Counted from the stretch's first letter, positions 9,350-18,313 are shown. The stretch: 46,061 nucleotides of DNA from Desulfitobacteriaceae bacterium (GCA_028704155.1 JAQVLN010000003.1:1-46061); one strand, 5' to 3'. A program made the numbers and translations. The notes: generated from the sequence alone by a model not told the origin.

Positions 9350-9519
9350 ATAACCACACAATTATCCCCAAAAAGAAAGTATTATTTAAGCCAAGTACCA
9401 CACTTATCCACATTATCCACAAAGGCCTGTGGGTAACTTTCGACATCGAGCACAATTATACCCGGATTCTGTTAGTTAACAGTTATTTATTAACACCCTG
9501 CTTATCCACATCATCCACA
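9350..9519. promoter_or_regulatory. Cluster of DnaA boxes
   Basis: Three perfect TTATCCACA boxes are at 9404-9412, 9413-9421 and 9502-9510. One-mismatch boxes are TTATCCCCA at 9362-9370, TCATCCACA at 9511-9519 and, on the minus strand, TTACCCACA at 9428-9436. A two-mismatch box is at 9350-9358. Two pairs are exactly head to tail with no spacer. The array fills the gap between tsaD and the cyclo-ligase gene, both read away from or across it on the minus strand. No dnaA or dnaN gene is nearby, so it is more likely a DnaA-titrating or regulatory cluster than oriC. Confidence 0.85.
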
Positions 9520-9536
9520 AAAAAACAGGGGTTAAG

Positions 9537-10565
9537 TTAGATTAAGCCTAACCCCGGTACAGCATTAAGTGTCCAGGGAGCAAAGTCTCCCTCCAAGTAG
9601 CGATAATATCCGGCGGTAGCTATCATCGCCCCATTATCTGTACAAAAAAGGGGAGGAGGAAATACCAGGCGCACCTGTTGATAAACTAATTCCCGGGCGA
9701 GTGTTTCCCTGAGTAATTCATTAGCTGCAACACCACCGGCCAGTACAAGGGTTTTTACTCTTGTTTGGTTTAAGGCAATTTTAGTTTTGCGAACCAGCAC
9801 ATCAACAATTGCTTCCTGAAAGGAAGCCGCGATATCTGCCGCATTCAATTCCTGCCCTTTCATACGGGCAGAATTCAGAGTATTCAGGACTGAAGATTTT
9901 ACTCCACTGAAACTAAAATCCAAACTCCCGGGTTCCAGCATTGCCCGCGGGAAATCAAAAGCTTTGGCATCTCCTTCCCTTGCCTTGCTTTGAATCTGCG
10001 GCCCACCGGGATAACCTAAACCAAGAACCCGGGCAATTTTATCCAAAGCTTCACCAGCTGCATCATCTCTGGTTTTTCCTAAAACCTGATAATCTCCGTG
10101 TCCCCTGAAAAGAATTAGATGAGTATGTCCGCCGGAAACCAACAAGGCTAACAGAGGAAACTCCAAATCAGGGTTGTGCAAAAAGTTAGCATAAATATGG
10201 CCTTCCAGATGATTAATGCCCAGCAAAGGTATATCCAAAGCGTAAGCCAGGGCCTTTGCTGCCGAAACTCCAACCAAAAGTGAACCTACCAATCCCGGCC
10301 CATATGTAACTGCAACTGCTGAAAGATCACTAAACTCAAGTTTGGCTTTCTCAAGAGCTTGTTGGACTACAGCCTGCCAATGCAGGGAATGCTCCCTCGA
10401 AGCAATTTCCGGAACAACCCCCCCGTATTTTTGGTGAGTTGCCGTTTGTGAAGTAATAATATGACTTAAAAGAGCAGTGCCATTTAACAACACTGCTGCC
10501 GAAGTATCATCACAGCTTGTTTCTATTCCTAATATACAGATTTTATTTTCAGTTTCGGTACTCAC
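9537..10565 (-). CDS. tsaD: tRNA N6-adenosine threonylcarbamoyltransferase TsaD
   Basis: TsaD transfers the threonylcarbamoyl group from TC-AMP to A37 of ANN-decoding tRNAs, working with TsaB and TsaE. The 342-aa protein has the ASKHA signature GIETSCDDTSAA at residues 13-24, the metal-binding histidines in the NHLEGHIYAN block near 117, and SGGHTHL near 143. The GTG start at 10565 overlaps the rimI stop by one base. It is the last gene of the tsaE-tsaB-rimI-tsaD run. Confidence 0.97.
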   Translation of the reverse strand: MSTETENKICILGIETSCDDTSAAVLLNGTALLSHIITSQTATHQKYGGVVPEIASREHSLHWQAVVQQALEKAKLEFSDLSAVAVTYGPGLVGSLLVGVSAAKALAYALDIPLLGINHLEGHIYANFLHNPDLEFPLLALLVSGGHTHLILFRGHGDYQVLGKTRDDAAGEALDKIARVLGLGYPGGPQIQSKAREGDAKAFDFPRAMLEPGSLDFSFSGVKSSVLNTLNSARMKGQELNAADIAASFQEAIVDVLVRKTKIALNQTRVKTLVLAGGVAANELLRETLARELVYQQVRLVFPPPLFCTDNGAMIATAGYYRYLEGDFAPWTLNAVPGLGLI

Positions 10566-11041
10566 TAGATGTTCACTTCCAGACTTTGATTTATATCAAG
10601 CTCCGCCCACATTATCAAAGCATCTTCGTGGTTATCGTTGTAATAGCCTTTGCGGACTCCTACTGCGACAAAACCAAGGCGTTCATAAAGCTTCCTTGCC
10701 GTCAGGTTAGATACCCGCACTTCCAGGGTCATCCGCTTAATACCCTTATCGGATATAATCCTCATCACCGAACCTATCAGAAATTCCCCGTAACCACGGC
10801 AGCGGTATTCGGGGGAGACAGCTAAATTTGTTACATGTCCTTCATTCAAAATTTCCCACAATCCCATGTACCCGACTACTTGTCCATCTGACATAAGACA
10901 AAAATAGCGAGCAAATTGATTATTTTCTAATTCATTTCTGAAAGACTCAAGCGACCAGGGAAGAGGAAACGACTGTTGTTCAATGACATATACAGCCTTC
11001 AAGTCCCCGACTTGCATTGCACGAATACTCTTAGCCCCCAT
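10565..11041 (-). CDS. rimI: Ribosomal protein alanine N-acetyltransferase RimI
   Basis: This 158-aa GNAT-fold acetyltransferase is expected to acetylate the N-terminal alanine of ribosomal protein S18 with acetyl-CoA. The acetyl-CoA loop is LAVSPEYRCRGYGEFLI near residues 72-88 (R/Q-x-x-G-x-G type). Other family features are the N-terminal IEQQSFPLPWSLESF and the C-terminal LEVRVSNLTARKLYERLGF. The ATG has GGAGG ten bases upstream. It overlaps the 3' end of tsaB by 11 bases and tsaD by one base, so translation is coupled. The tsaB-rimI-tsaD order is common in Firmicutes. Confidence 0.92.
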   Translation of the reverse strand: MGAKSIRAMQVGDLKAVYVIEQQSFPLPWSLESFRNELENNQFARYFCLMSDGQVVGYMGLWEILNEGHVTNLAVSPEYRCRGYGEFLIGSVMRIISDKGIKRMTLEVRVSNLTARKLYERLGFVAVGVRKGYYNDNHEDALIMWAELDINQSLEVNI

Positions 11042-11762
11042 TAATCTCGTTCCTCCGCCCTTGTTGTCTTTTTCTCCAGTTGACCTCAGCTTCCGAAAGA
11101 CGGATGTAATAAGGCTTAACCACTTCTCCTTCAGATTCAGTAAGCCATTTTTCCCATACTACCCTGGCAACATAAGCGCCACGGGGCAAACTTTCGAATT
11201 CAGGTAAAAAATTGGCTCTGTTTCCCAAAATACTGCATATCATCTCCCGGGCTTTGGCAACTGCATCACCGGAAAACCAGATTGGTTTCTGCAACCGGGC
11301 TAACCTTTCCAGCCACTCGCCTGGTTTCGCTGCACAAGGCCGGTCAAGACAAATTGCTTTACCTTGCTCCATATTCCAGGAATATCTGGCAGTATACCAT
11401 TCATTTTTACGGGCATCCAGAATAGGAACGATATCCCCATTATGCCCATAACCGGCCCAGGCCAAAGCATCAAGAGATAATACACCAAGGACGGGTAGTT
11501 TTAAGACCAGGGCTAAACCCTGAGCGGTAGCAATGCCAATCCTGATACCAGTAAATGAACCGGGTCCGCGGACAACGCCAATCATATCCAAATCATTGAG
11601 ACCCCAGGCAGCAGCATCTACAAGCTGTTTTAACATTGGAATTAACCGCTCAGAATGATTTAAGTTAGTATGCAGAAATCCTTCAGCCACCACCTGATCA
11701 TCCTCGGCCAGAGCCAAAGCTGTCACTTTGGTAGTAGTATCAATACAGAGATATTTCATCAT
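11031..11762 (-). CDS. tsaB: t6A biosynthesis protein TsaB
   Basis: TsaB is the inactive ASKHA paralogue that dimerises with TsaD and organises the t6A enzyme complex. The 243-aa protein has the N-terminal CIDTTTKVTALAL, the LNHSERLIPML segment near residue 35, and the central GVVRGPGSFTGIRIG motif near 62-76 that defines the family. AGGAG precedes the double ATG. The gene follows tsaE by 25 bases and overlaps rimI. Confidence 0.95.
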   Translation of the reverse strand: MMKYLCIDTTTKVTALALAEDDQVVAEGFLHTNLNHSERLIPMLKQLVDAAAWGLNDLDMIGVVRGPGSFTGIRIGIATAQGLALVLKLPVLGVLSLDALAWAGYGHNGDIVPILDARKNEWYTARYSWNMEQGKAICLDRPCAAKPGEWLERLARLQKPIWFSGDAVAKAREMICSILGNRANFLPEFESLPRGAYVARVVWEKWLTESEGEVVKPYYIRLSEAEVNWRKRQQGRRNEINGG

Positions 11763-11787
11763 TTGTATCTCCTAAAATATAAAAATT

Positions 11788-12267
11788 TTAAGTTTCAATT
11801 TTTAAACCCCGGAAACGCTCTCCCCAATCTCCCCCCCAGGACCGGAAAGTAATCTTGCGCGGCATCTCACCATTACCTTCAATCCTTACTTCCAGGATAT
11901 CATCCGGCAGATAATCCAGGGCTATTTCCGGCCATTCAATCAGGCAGATCGTTTCCTCGCGGAAGTAGTCCATAACCCCGATTACTTCAATCTCCTCAGG
12001 CTCCTGCAAACGATATAAATCCATATGAACAAGATGCAGTTCCTTTCCTCCGGACTCACAGTAGTATTCCTGGATCAAAGTAAAAGTCGGGCTGGTCATG
12101 GGAACTGTAACTTTTAAAGCCCGGCCCGCCCCTTGGGCTAAAGCCGTTTTGCCGGAACCTAAATCACCCGCTAAACATACTACATCCCCGCCACACAAAA
12201 GGGAACCCAGTCTTTGCCCCCACAAATTAGTTTCTTGGGCACTCTTGCTCCAGACGGTTAATTCCAT
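11788..12267 (-). CDS. tsaE: t6A biosynthesis ATPase TsaE
   Basis: TsaE is the P-loop ATPase that resets the TsaBD complex during t6A synthesis. The Walker A motif GDLGSGKTALAQG is at about residues 33-45, followed by SPTFTLIQEYY and then HMDLYRL. An ATG at 12276 abuts the GGGGG site without spacing. The ATG at 12267 has GGGGG nine bases upstream and is the better start, giving 159 aa. It begins the tsaE-tsaB-rimI-tsaD cluster. Confidence 0.95.
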   Translation of the reverse strand: MELTVWSKSAQETNLWGQRLGSLLCGGDVVCLAGDLGSGKTALAQGAGRALKVTVPMTSPTFTLIQEYYCESGGKELHLVHMDLYRLQEPEEIEVIGVMDYFREETICLIEWPEIALDYLPDDILEVRIEGNGEMPRKITFRSWGGDWGERFRGLKIET

Positions 12268-12293
12268 AACAAACATCCCCCTTTGTTTAATGA

Positions 12294-13478
12294 TTAATCA
12301 TTAATCATCTCTCCGTCAATCAAGACCTTTAGCGGTCGGGCTGTCAGAGAAAACGGATGTTCACTCCAAATAACCAGGTCAGCATCTTTACCAATCTCCA
12401 GGGACCCGATTCGATCAGTAACACCCAAAATTTCAGCGGCATTAATCGTGATCGCCTTTAAAGCTTCTTCTTCATTCATACCCTCCTTGACCGCTAAAGC
12501 TGCGCATAAAGGCAGCTTTTCGATCGGGGTTACAGAATGATCAGTCATAATAGCAACTTTTACTCCTGCCTTTGCCAAAATTCCGGGAGTTTTAAATGTC
12601 TTATCTTTTAACTCAACCTTAGACCTGTTTATCAAAGAGGGGCCAACAACAGCCGGATAGCCATATTCACTTAGCTCTTCGGCAATCTTATGCCCCTCTG
12701 TGCAATGTTCTATAACTAAATCCACTTTAAATTCCCGGGCAATTCGGATCGCAGTCATTATATCGTCAGCACGATGTGCATGAGCACGCAGAGGAATCTT
12801 GCCCTTTAGTACTAAATTTAGATTATCAAGCCCTAAATCACGTTCAGGTTTTTTATCTGGATCATTTTTCCCGAGTGCCAGCTTCTCCTGGTATGTCAGA
12901 GCATTAACCAGAGCTTGTCTTAAAAGTGAGGCCACGGCCATTCGGGTAATAGGCATCTTCTTTTGTTCCCCATAGACAAATTTAGGATTTTCTCCAAAAG
13001 CTACTTTCAATCCGGCTGGATTACGTAAAACCATTTTGTCAACTACTTTTCCTGCTGTTTTAAGAACAACACCCGTTCCCCCGATCACATTACCGCTACC
13101 CGGAACACTGAAAACCGCAGTCACACCTCCAAGGCGTGCATCCCTGAATCCTTCATCTTCAGGGTTGATTCCGTCAATAACTCTTAGTTCCGGTGTTAAT
13201 GGATCGGAGGTTTCATTGAGGTCGTCCCCTTCCAAACGATAGATCTCTTCCCCAATCCCAACATGACAATGGGCATCAATAAATCCCGGCAAAACCAGGC
13301 AGCCTGAAGCATCGATAACCTCAGCTTCCAGCGGGATTTCAAGTTCTTCAGCCAAAGCAGCAATTTTTGTTCCTTCAATCAGGATACAGCCGCTAAATTC
13401 CTTACCGGCCATTGTTTTAATCCAGCCATTTTTAATGAAAACTCGTCCAATGTGTTTAGTTTGTTTCTGTTTCGCCAC
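12294..13478 (-). CDS. Amidohydrolase-family protein (imidazolonepropionase-like)
   Basis: This 394-aa metal-dependent hydrolase has the TIM-barrel ligand pattern: DAHCHVG near residues 64-70, RAHAHRADDI near 229, IEHC near 255, and MTDHS near 308. It ends with a composite beta-domain containing GSLEIGKDADLVIWSEHP. The substrate cannot be read from the sequence. Relatives are annotated as imidazolonepropionase-like or prolidase-like, and no histidine-degradation genes are nearby. The GTG start has GGAGG seven bases upstream. The gene ends 27 bases before tsaE and probably shares its transcript. Confidence 0.85.
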   Translation of the reverse strand: MAKQKQTKHIGRVFIKNGWIKTMAGKEFSGCILIEGTKIAALAEELEIPLEAEVIDASGCLVLPGFIDAHCHVGIGEEIYRLEGDDLNETSDPLTPELRVIDGINPEDEGFRDARLGGVTAVFSVPGSGNVIGGTGVVLKTAGKVVDKMVLRNPAGLKVAFGENPKFVYGEQKKMPITRMAVASLLRQALVNALTYQEKLALGKNDPDKKPERDLGLDNLNLVLKGKIPLRAHAHRADDIMTAIRIAREFKVDLVIEHCTEGHKIAEELSEYGYPAVVGPSLINRSKVELKDKTFKTPGILAKAGVKVAIMTDHSVTPIEKLPLCAALAVKEGMNEEEALKAITINAAEILGVTDRIGSLEIGKDADLVIWSEHPFSLTARPLKVLIDGEMIND

Positions 13479-13565
13479 TGCTACACCTCCAGTTTAAAAG
13501 AATAATCCCTGCCAAAACCGAGCCGCCACCCACCCACTGTTTCCATTTTGGTAATTCAAATGTGC

Positions 13566-15731
13566 TTAATCCAGAATATCACGCATTGACAAGCTTAAAC
13601 GCTCACGGCCCCTGTCAATACCGATAACCCTCACTTTAACTATATCTCCGACTGCAGCAATCTCCATTGGGTGTTTAACAAATTTTTGGCATAATTGAGA
13701 GATATGCACCAGGCCGTCATGTTTAACTCCAACATCTACAAAAGCACCGAAATCAACAACATTGCGGATTGTTCCTTCCAATATCATTCCTTCACTGATT
13801 TCTTCCAAGCGGGTTATATCTTTTCGCAGTACCGGCTTGGGCAAATCTTCTCTTGGATCACGGCCGGGACGCTGCAAGGAATCAAGGATGTCACGTATTG
13901 TTGGCAGTCCGGCTGCAAATTCGAGTGCCAGTTGTTCCGGTTCAAGCAGAGATAAAGCCTTTTGGATTTCTGCCGTACGAGTCCGCAAATCTTCAGGTTT
14001 ATAACCTGCTTTTTGGAGGATCTTTCCGGCCAGTTCATAGGATTCCGGATGGACAGACGTATTTTCTATAGGATTTTCTCCCTCCGGCAAACGAATAAAG
14101 CCGGCACATTGAATATAAGTTTGTTCACCCAGTCGAGATACTTTTTTTAATTGTCTCCGCTGTTGGAATTTACCATTTTGCCTGCGCCAGGCAATAATAT
14201 TTTTCGCTATTGCCGGTTTTATACCGGCAACATATTGCAGAAGCGATGCCGAAGCAGTATTAAGGTCTACTCCAACAGTATTTACACATGATTCAACCAC
14301 CCCATACAGGGATTCTTCCAAGCGTTTAGGCTGAACATCATGCTGATATTGCCCCACTCCGACAGACTTGGGTTCAATCTTGACCAGTTCTGCCAAAGGA
14401 TCCTGCAAACGCCTGGCAATGGAAACTGCGCTGCGTAGGGAGAGGTCGAAATCAGGAAACTCTTCACCTGCCAGTTTTGAAGCAGAATATACTGAAGCCC
14501 CAGCTTCGCTGACAATAATATATTCTACAGCCAGATTCTTCGCATTAATTAATTCGGCAACTAGTTCTTCACTTTCCCTGGAAGCAGTGCCATTACCAAT
14601 GGCAATTATGTTTACCTTATGAACCTTAATCGCTTTTTCCAGGCTCTCCTTGGCTTCAATTCTTTTATTCTGCGGCAGATGAGGATAAATTACCCCAACC
14701 TCAAGCAGATTACCTGTATCATCAACTGCTGCCCATTTACACCCCGTACGGAAACCCGGATCCAAACCTAAAACAATTTTACCACGTACTGGCGGCTGAA
14801 GGAGTAGCTGACGCAAATTTACGGCAAAAACCCTAATTGCCTGTTCTTCCGCCCGGCTTGTAAGCTCACCGCGTACTTCACGCTCCAGCGAGGCAGCTAG
14901 CAAACGTTTATAAGCATCTTCAATAGCTTTGCGTACTAAAACAGCACAAGGCCCGATTTTAAGGTAATGCTGCTCGATTACTTTAAGCATTTCCGCTGTC
15001 GGGACTTCTATCTTAATACCAAGCACTTCCTCTTTTTCGCCTCTGTTAAGCGCTAAAATCCGGTGCGGCGGTATCTGACGCAGGGGTTCCCTATAATCAT
15101 AATACATCTCATAAGGAGAACGTTCTTCAGTTTTCTTTCCTGTCGCTGCGATATCTGCCAAACGTATCATCAATGCTCGTAGTTGTTTGCGAAGAGCCGC
15201 ATCATCAGAAATCATTTCAGCAATTATATCATTTGCTCCGGCCAAAACTTCCTCAATTGATTCTACGCCCAGCTCAGGAGAAAGATATTTTTCGGCTTCT
15301 CTATCAGGATTTTTGTCAAGAGACTGAGACAGGATCCACAAGGCAAAAGGCTCAAGCCCTTTTTCCTTAGCTATTGTTGCCCGCGTACGGCGCTTTTGTT
15401 TATAAGGACGATAAAGATCTTCCACCTCTTGTAAAACAGTTGCTGCCGTTATCTTAGCCTGCAAATCGTCAGTAAGTTTACCCTGTTCCTCGATTAAGCG
15501 CAGGACCTCGGTTTTGCGCTGTTCAATATTTCGCAGGTACTCTAACCTCTCAACCAAACTTCTTAAAACATTCTCATCCAGTTCACCGGTAACCTCCTTA
15601 CGGTAGCGGGCAATAAAAGGTATGGTATTACCGGCATCCAATAAGACAATAGTTTCGGTTACCTGACTTTTTTTCAATCCAAATTCCCCGGCAATAACTC
15701 CAGGAATATCTAATACTTTCGGAAATGTCAA
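13566..15731 (-). CDS. tex: Tex-family nucleic-acid-binding protein
   Basis: This 721-aa protein has the full Tex architecture. The N-terminal helical region contains GNTIPFIARYRKEVTG near residues 34-49. A YqgF-like RNase H fold begins VLGLDPGFRTGCKWAAVDD near 326. A helix-hairpin-helix module holds SLLQYVAGIKPAIAKNI near 501, and a C-terminal S1 RNA-binding domain holds GTIRNVVDFGAFVDVGVKHD near 652-671. Tex proteins bind nucleic acid and affect transcription and stress tolerance; their exact reaction is not settled. The start is TTG at 15731 with GGGGG upstream, which fits the conserved N-terminus. Confidence 0.96.
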   Translation of the reverse strand: MTFPKVLDIPGVIAGEFGLKKSQVTETIVLLDAGNTIPFIARYRKEVTGELDENVLRSLVERLEYLRNIEQRKTEVLRLIEEQGKLTDDLQAKITAATVLQEVEDLYRPYKQKRRTRATIAKEKGLEPFALWILSQSLDKNPDREAEKYLSPELGVESIEEVLAGANDIIAEMISDDAALRKQLRALMIRLADIAATGKKTEERSPYEMYYDYREPLRQIPPHRILALNRGEKEEVLGIKIEVPTAEMLKVIEQHYLKIGPCAVLVRKAIEDAYKRLLAASLEREVRGELTSRAEEQAIRVFAVNLRQLLLQPPVRGKIVLGLDPGFRTGCKWAAVDDTGNLLEVGVIYPHLPQNKRIEAKESLEKAIKVHKVNIIAIGNGTASRESEELVAELINAKNLAVEYIIVSEAGASVYSASKLAGEEFPDFDLSLRSAVSIARRLQDPLAELVKIEPKSVGVGQYQHDVQPKRLEESLYGVVESCVNTVGVDLNTASASLLQYVAGIKPAIAKNIIAWRRQNGKFQQRRQLKKVSRLGEQTYIQCAGFIRLPEGENPIENTSVHPESYELAGKILQKAGYKPEDLRTRTAEIQKALSLLEPEQLALEFAAGLPTIRDILDSLQRPGRDPREDLPKPVLRKDITRLEEISEGMILEGTIRNVVDFGAFVDVGVKHDGLVHISQLCQKFVKHPMEIAAVGDIVKVRVIGIDRGRERLSLSMRDILD

Positions 15732-15749
15732 AAAAGCGCCCCCTTATTC

Positions 15750-15804
15750 AAAAAAAAGAATCCTTCATTTCGGGCCTATGACCCTAAGTTAGGATGCTTT
15801 TTTA
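15750..15804 (-). terminator. Terminator of the tcdA-M20 unit
   Basis: On the minus strand AAAAAAGCATCC pairs with GGATTCTTTTTTTT across a roughly 26-nt loop, with one mismatch in the stem. It follows the M20 peptidase gene and separates it from tex. Confidence 0.65.
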
Positions 15805-15841
15805 TTATAACATTTTTATGAAATAAAGAAAAACTCTTGCC

Positions 15842-17017
15842 CTAACCAAGCAATTTCAAAGTAGTGTGGACAAATATCCTGACTCCATTTATCATTCCTT
15901 CTTCATCTATATTAAACCGAGGGTGGTGATGAGGATAAGACAGCCCTTTTTCCTTGTTTCCTGCTCCCACAAAAAAGAATGTTCCCGGGGTTTTCTGCAG
16001 ATAGGCCGAAAAATCTTCTCCTCCCATGCTGGGCCTGACAAAGATCAAAGCCTCTTCACCTAAAACCTCTTTGACTGTATCGGCAATTACTTTAGTAACC
16101 TCCTGAGAATTAATAACAGTCCGATAACCCTCGTAATAATTATAAATACAGGTTGCCCCATGCGCTTCAGTTATCCCTTTTGCGATCCGCTCGATCAGTT
16201 GGGAAATCTTCCGGCGTATTTTTGGATCAAAAGTCCTGACAGTACCGCTAAGTTCAGCTGAACCGGAAATTATATTATCTGTATTACCAGCCTTGAACTG
16301 GGTAACTGAAACAACAACATTTTCTAAAGGATCTATGTTCCTGGCCACTATATGCTGTAAATTAGTAACAATCTGGGCCCCGATCGCTATGGGATCATTT
16401 GTTTGATGCGGCAGGGCAGCATGCCCTCCCCGACCTTTGATAGTTATCCGAAAGCCGTCCGGTGAAGCCATTATCGAACCATAACCGATACCGATTGTAC
16501 CTACTTTTAATGAAGCCCAAAGATGAGCCCCAATTACCCAATCGGCCTTTTCCATTACGCCGGCCTGTACTAGTTCCTCTGCACCGCCCGGATATTTTTC
16601 TTCGGCATGCTGAAAGATAAAGCGTACTTCTCCCTTGATTTGATCCCGGAGAGAAGCAAGCACTTCTGCAGTCGCCATTAACATGGCAATATGGCCATCA
16701 TGGCCGCAGGCATGCATTATTCCGGGTTTCCGGGAAGCATACTCCAGGTCATTTTCTTCCTGAACCGGCAAAGCATCCGTATCAGCCCGGATAACCAGAA
16801 CCCTGCCAGGCTCACAGCCATGCAAACGGGCCATTACACTGGTTGGTGTCGGTCTGCTAAGTTCAATATTTTCCAGTTTCTCCAAAGTTCTGTACACAAA
16901 CCGGGCAGTTTCATGCTCTTGATAAGACAATTCGGGAAATTTATGAAGATGTCGTCTCCAGTCAATCATTGTAGATTTATATTTTTCTATCAGGTTGTCT
17001 ATATCTCTTGCTGCCAT
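15842..17017 (-). CDS. M20D-family amidohydrolase (N-acyl amino acid hydrolase type)
   Basis: This 391-aa cytosolic metallo-amidohydrolase resembles hippurate, IAA-amino acid and N-acetyl-diaminopimelate hydrolases. Metal-site features are HACGHDGH near residues 103-110, QHAEEKYPGGAEEL near 138, the dimerisation/lid segment KGRGGHAALPH near 195, and MGGEDFSAYL near 336. The physiological acyl-amino acid is unknown. The start follows GGGGG by ten bases. It lies 19 bases after tcdA and shares its transcript. Confidence 0.92.
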   Translation of the reverse strand: MAARDIDNLIEKYKSTMIDWRRHLHKFPELSYQEHETARFVYRTLEKLENIELSRPTPTSVMARLHGCEPGRVLVIRADTDALPVQEENDLEYASRKPGIMHACGHDGHIAMLMATAEVLASLRDQIKGEVRFIFQHAEEKYPGGAEELVQAGVMEKADWVIGAHLWASLKVGTIGIGYGSIMASPDGFRITIKGRGGHAALPHQTNDPIAIGAQIVTNLQHIVARNIDPLENVVVSVTQFKAGNTDNIISGSAELSGTVRTFDPKIRRKISQLIERIAKGITEAHGATCIYNYYEGYRTVINSQEVTKVIADTVKEVLGEEALIFVRPSMGGEDFSAYLQKTPGTFFFVGAGNKEKGLSYPHHHPRFNIDEEGMINGVRIFVHTTLKLLG

Positions 17018-17035
17018 ATTCGGAAAACCCCCAAT

Positions 17036-17779
17036 TCACTTATATTTTTCCCGAGGAAAATTAAGGAGATCACGGATAACCTCACCTGCTATAAGCAACC
17101 CCACTACGGAAGGTACAAACGAAATACTGCCGGGAATTGACCTGTTTTTATCACTGCAATGACTGGAATGGTTGGGTATTCCCAAAAGTTTCAGCGGAAG
17201 ATCCGGTGAGAAAACAACTTTAATACCCTTGGAAATCCCTTGCTGACGAAGCAATTTGCGCATTGCTTTTGCTAAAGGGCAGCCGCTGGTTTTCGAAATA
17301 TCCGCTACCCGAAAATTTGCTACTGTCAGGCGATTGCCGGCTCCCATACTCGAGATAAAAGGTATGTTTCGCTGCAGGCACTCCTTAGCCAGGCTCACTT
17401 TGCCGGCAACTGTATCTATAGCATCGACAACATAGTCCATTTTTCTATTTAGGAATTTATCGGCATCGTTTTCTGTGTAGTAACTTTTAAACACTTCAAT
17501 TTCGATAGCCGGATTTATATCTAAAATCCTTTGTTTCATAACCTCAACCTTGGATTTTCCAAGAGTTGAATGTAAAGCATGCAACTGACGGTTAAGGTTA
17601 GTCAAACAAATGTGGTCATTATCAACCATAATCAGGCGGCCCACTCCGGCACGCGCCAAGGCCTCCACCGTAAATGAGCCAACCCCGCCTATGCCAAAAA
17701 CCAAAACAGTACTGGATTTTAATCTATTCAAACCATCCTGCTCGATTAGTATTTCAGTTCTGGAAAATTGTTTTTGCAT
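17036..17779 (-). CDS. tcdA: tRNA threonylcarbamoyladenosine dehydratase TcdA
   Basis: This E1-like (ThiF/MoeB fold) enzyme uses ATP to cyclise t6A37 of tRNA to ct6A. The nucleotide-binding loop FGIGGVGSFTVEALARAG starts near residue 29, followed by DNDHICLTNLNRQLHA and then DAIDTVAGK near 120. The 247-aa length and the N-terminal FSRTEILI..GLNRL are typical of TcdA rather than of ThiF or MoeB. A GTG at 17785 is possible, but the ATG at 17779 has the better-placed GGGG site. It is followed at once by the M20 peptidase gene. Confidence 0.88.
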   Translation of the reverse strand: MQKQFSRTEILIEQDGLNRLKSSTVLVFGIGGVGSFTVEALARAGVGRLIMVDNDHICLTNLNRQLHALHSTLGKSKVEVMKQRILDINPAIEIEVFKSYYTENDADKFLNRKMDYVVDAIDTVAGKVSLAKECLQRNIPFISSMGAGNRLTVANFRVADISKTSGCPLAKAMRKLLRQQGISKGIKVVFSPDLPLKLLGIPNHSSHCSDKNRSIPGSISFVPSVVGLLIAGEVIRDLLNFPREKYK

Positions 17780-17801
17780 ATTCACCCCTGCTTAAAACAG
17801 A

Positions 17802-17824
17802 TAATAAAAATGCCCCCACGGGCA
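17802..17824 (-). terminator. Terminator after the biotin-carrier gene
   Basis: On the minus strand TGCCC and GGGCA form a short stem followed by TTTTTATTAT. It lies between the carrier gene and tcdA. Confidence 0.6.
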
Positions 17825-17883
17825 AACTACTGCTTTCGAGGGGGACAAAATACCTAACTTAGAGTCAGATCAATATCAAGAAA

Positions 17884-18096
17884 CTACTCTAAAACTACCA
17901 AAACCTGGTTCTCTTTAACACTATCTCCTTCTTTGCATTGTATGCTAGCTACTTTGCCTCCTTCGGCAGCATAAATTGGAGTTTCCATTTTTAAAGCTTC
18001 AACGACAACAACTTCATCGTCCTCTTCTATTACGTCTCCAACATTTACACTAATGCCGACAACTTTACCATCTAACGGGGAAACGATATCTGCCAT
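17884..18096 (-). CDS. Stand-alone biotin/lipoyl carrier domain protein
   Basis: This 70-aa protein is a single biotinyl domain: IVSPLDGKVVGISVNVGDVI at the start, VVVEALKMETPI in the middle, and EGDSVKENQVLVVLE at the end. The lysine in the ALKMETP loop is the expected attachment site; classical biotin carriers have AMKM. Such small carriers serve multi-subunit decarboxylases or carboxylases, but no partner subunit is in the window. The frame opens farther upstream at 18138, but the ATG at 18096 has GAGGTG seven bases before it. The carrier ends with its own terminator. Confidence 0.85.
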   Translation of the reverse strand: MADIVSPLDGKVVGISVNVGDVIEEDDEVVVVEALKMETPIYAAEGGKVASIQCKEGDSVKENQVLVVLE

Positions 18097-18313
18097 GTAA
18101 TTACACCTCCTCTCCCTACTATCAAATAACATTTCCAATAATTTTGTAAAAATACATTATATTGATTTGCATACGCATAATCCATACTGAATGTATTTTC
18201 ATTTTTTCACCTTATCAATATTAACTTGTTTTAGGTAAAGATTCAAGCAAGTTCTCCGCAAGCAGTTAATAAATAGGATTAATCTGTTATATATTGATCC
18301 TGAACAGTATTTT

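Noticed and set aside
9350-9519. Array interpreted as the chromosomal origin oriC
   Set aside because: No dnaA, dnaN, recF or rpmH genes are nearby, and the flanks are tsaD and folate genes; a secondary DnaA cluster is more likely. Full-contig GC skew would decide.
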